From Candidatus Poribacteria bacterium (GTDB lineage Bacteria > Poribacteria > WGA-4E > WGA-3G), in contig JAJECK010000130.1 in the NCBI GenBank assembly GCA_022822085.1, positions 60,385 through 124,384 on the forward strand: a stretch of DNA of 64,000 bases. Reading direction: 5' to 3'. The notes under the pieces are model-generated. The model made no database searches. It was not told where the DNA came from and saw nothing but the letters and a program-made list of their open reading frames with translations. The position numbers were made by a program, and so were the translations under genes. Of this stretch, positions 62,953 through 64,000 are shown piece by piece. Each line of letters opens with the position of its first letter. The first letter of the stretch is position 1.

Positions 62953-64000
62953 ATGAAAAAGAAAAAACACGAAGTTCTCCCACACTTTTCCGTAGAGGTT
63001 TTGAAACAAAGGTATCTTGAATGTGAATGTCCTCGGGAACGGACACATTGGCATATTATTTGGCTTCTTTCTGATACGACGCATCTACGAACCCCTCGCG
63101 AAGTTGCTGAAATTGTAGGATGCACTCCGGACTGGGTTCGCAAGTTGCTCAAACGCTATAATGCTGAAGGTGAAGCAGCTATGCGAGATAAACGCAAAAA
63201 CAACGGAAGACAGCGTTTTTTGGATGAAACGCAGCAAGCAGCCCTTGAAACTGCGCTTTCTGAGCCTCCTGCTGATGGCGGTCTTTGGACAGGTCCGAAG
63301 GTGGCTGCGTGGATATCCGAGACACTCCAGCGTCCTGTCAGTAATGTGTCAGGTTGGAAATATCTGAAGCGTCTCGGTTACACTTTACAAACACCTCGTC
63401 CGCAACATCAGGCAGCTGCGACACCGGAAGCACAGCAAACATTTAAAAAAAACTAAAGGAGCGGGTAGCTATACTTGAAAGTCAGCACCCGGAGAAACCG
63501 GTAGAGATTTGGGCAGAAGACGAGACGCGCTTGGGATTATTGCCGGTTCATCGGCGTGTCTGGGCGAAGCAAGGTGAAAGACCGATAGTCCCGGTATGTC
63601 CGGCCTATAAATGGCTTTATGGTTTCAGTTTTGTCCGTCCTCAGACAGGTGAGACCTATTGGCTTCTGATGCCGAGTGTGAGTATTGAAGTGATGAACAT
63701 TGCGTTGGCAGAGTTTGCTCGGGACATGAACCCGGCAGGTGAGAAACAGATAATCTTGTTGTTAGATCGTGCGGGTTTTCATACAGGTAAGGGTTTAGAA
63801 GTTCCACAAGGGATTGAGTTATTCTATTTACCGCCGTATACACCGGAACTTCAACCTGCCGAACGCCTATGGCCTCTGTTGCGAGAGGCCATAGCGAATA
63901 AAGTTTGGACAACACTTTGTGCACTTGAAGATGCGGTTGAGAAAAGGTGTCAATGGTTCTCTAAAAACAGAAAGAAAGTGCAGGCACATGTCGGTTTTCA
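62893..64000 (+). mobile_element. IS630-family insertion sequence (3' end outside window)
   Basis: TAATACCATATTAACTTGAT at 62893 is the presumed left end, 60 bases before the transposase start, beginning with the TA expected for IS630. The same TAATACCAT..TGATTAT pattern bounds the MITE-like elements at 2754-2904 and 41513-42047. The right end is not in the window. Confidence 0.65.
62953..64000 (+). CDS. IS630 transposase with programmed -1 frameshift (3' partial)
   Basis: ORF A (62953-63456) carries the helix-turn-helix part (LRTPREVAEIVGCTPDWVRKLLKRYN). It ends in TTT-AAA-AAA-AAC-TAA: the A-AAA-AAC heptamer at 63447-63453 is a canonical -1 slippery site. After a -1 shift the frame continues LKERVAILESQ and the DDE domain: WAEDETRLGLLP (first Asp), LLLDRAGFHTG (second Asp) and PPYTPELQPAERLW (Glu). 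The triad is complete and the frame is open to base 64000. The element is therefore likely active, unlike the IS630 relic at 15067. Slippage during transcription on the eight A's would have the same effect. Confidence 0.85.

Overview
The window is bacterial DNA of moderate to low G+C that I infer to be from Candidatus Poribacteria or a close relative. This rests on several traits seen together: four dispersed phytanoyl-CoA dioxygenase (PhyH) genes; secreted proteins ending in a FlgD-like sorting domain with the NPFNPETWIPYQL signature; dockerin-type calcium repeats of the DVNGDGVVNILDLV kind; many WD40 and leucine-rich repeats; and a dense load of short palindromic repeats. No rRNA gene is present and I recognise no tRNA, so the assignment is an inference. 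The genome uses ATG, GTG and TTG starts with AAGGAG-type ribosome sites, and TGA is an ordinary stop codon (uppS, the helicase and the methyltransferase all end with it).

Layout. 1-14100 is a surface/secretome island: three paralogous metzincin-like metalloproteases carrying different combinations of WD40, LRR, dockerin and FlgD-like modules, an oligopeptide-binding protein with an N-terminal dockerin pair, a small beta-barrel-like protein and a long LRR/Ig-like/LRR protein. 14100-16200 is a graveyard: an in-frame-stopped gene, a decayed IS630 transposase and a gene tail. 16200-31900 is mostly housekeeping: a tight minus-strand cluster uppS - trypsin-like protease (broken by a 29-bp duplication) - TIM-barrel isomerase - rsgA - lipoprotein, then a polytopic membrane protein, a P-type ATPase homologue that has lost its catalytic residues, thrB, an aspartate aminotransferase, a Ycf48-like protein and an Rpn-family nuclease. 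32400-37850 is a minus-strand envelope cluster: a barrel-SppA fusion, pcm, a PorV-like outer-membrane protein and an FN3 protein with a sorting domain. 37900-51300 carries three PhyH genes, queF, a Gfo/Idh/MocA oxidoreductase, an ABC exporter with its DUF1854 partner, an enolase-superfamily enzyme, an adenine-type DNA methyltransferase, a flippase-like membrane protein, an amidohydrolase, and a barrel-like gene with two in-frame TGA codons just after its signal peptide. 51300-54900 is rich in MITE-like elements and gene fragments. 54900-62600 is a defence locus: a decayed nuclease-helicase, then an intact PLD-SNF2 helicase translationally coupled to a large Eco57I-like methyltransferase. The window ends inside an IS630 element with a canonical -1 slippery site.

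Most striking points: the candidate UxxU selenoprotein (50271-51326), the pseudo-P-type ATPase (23954-26680), the PLD-helicase/methyltransferase cassette, the 29-bp tandem duplication that switches off a protease, and several families of small inverted-repeat elements, one of which shares its end sequence with the IS630 element at the right edge.
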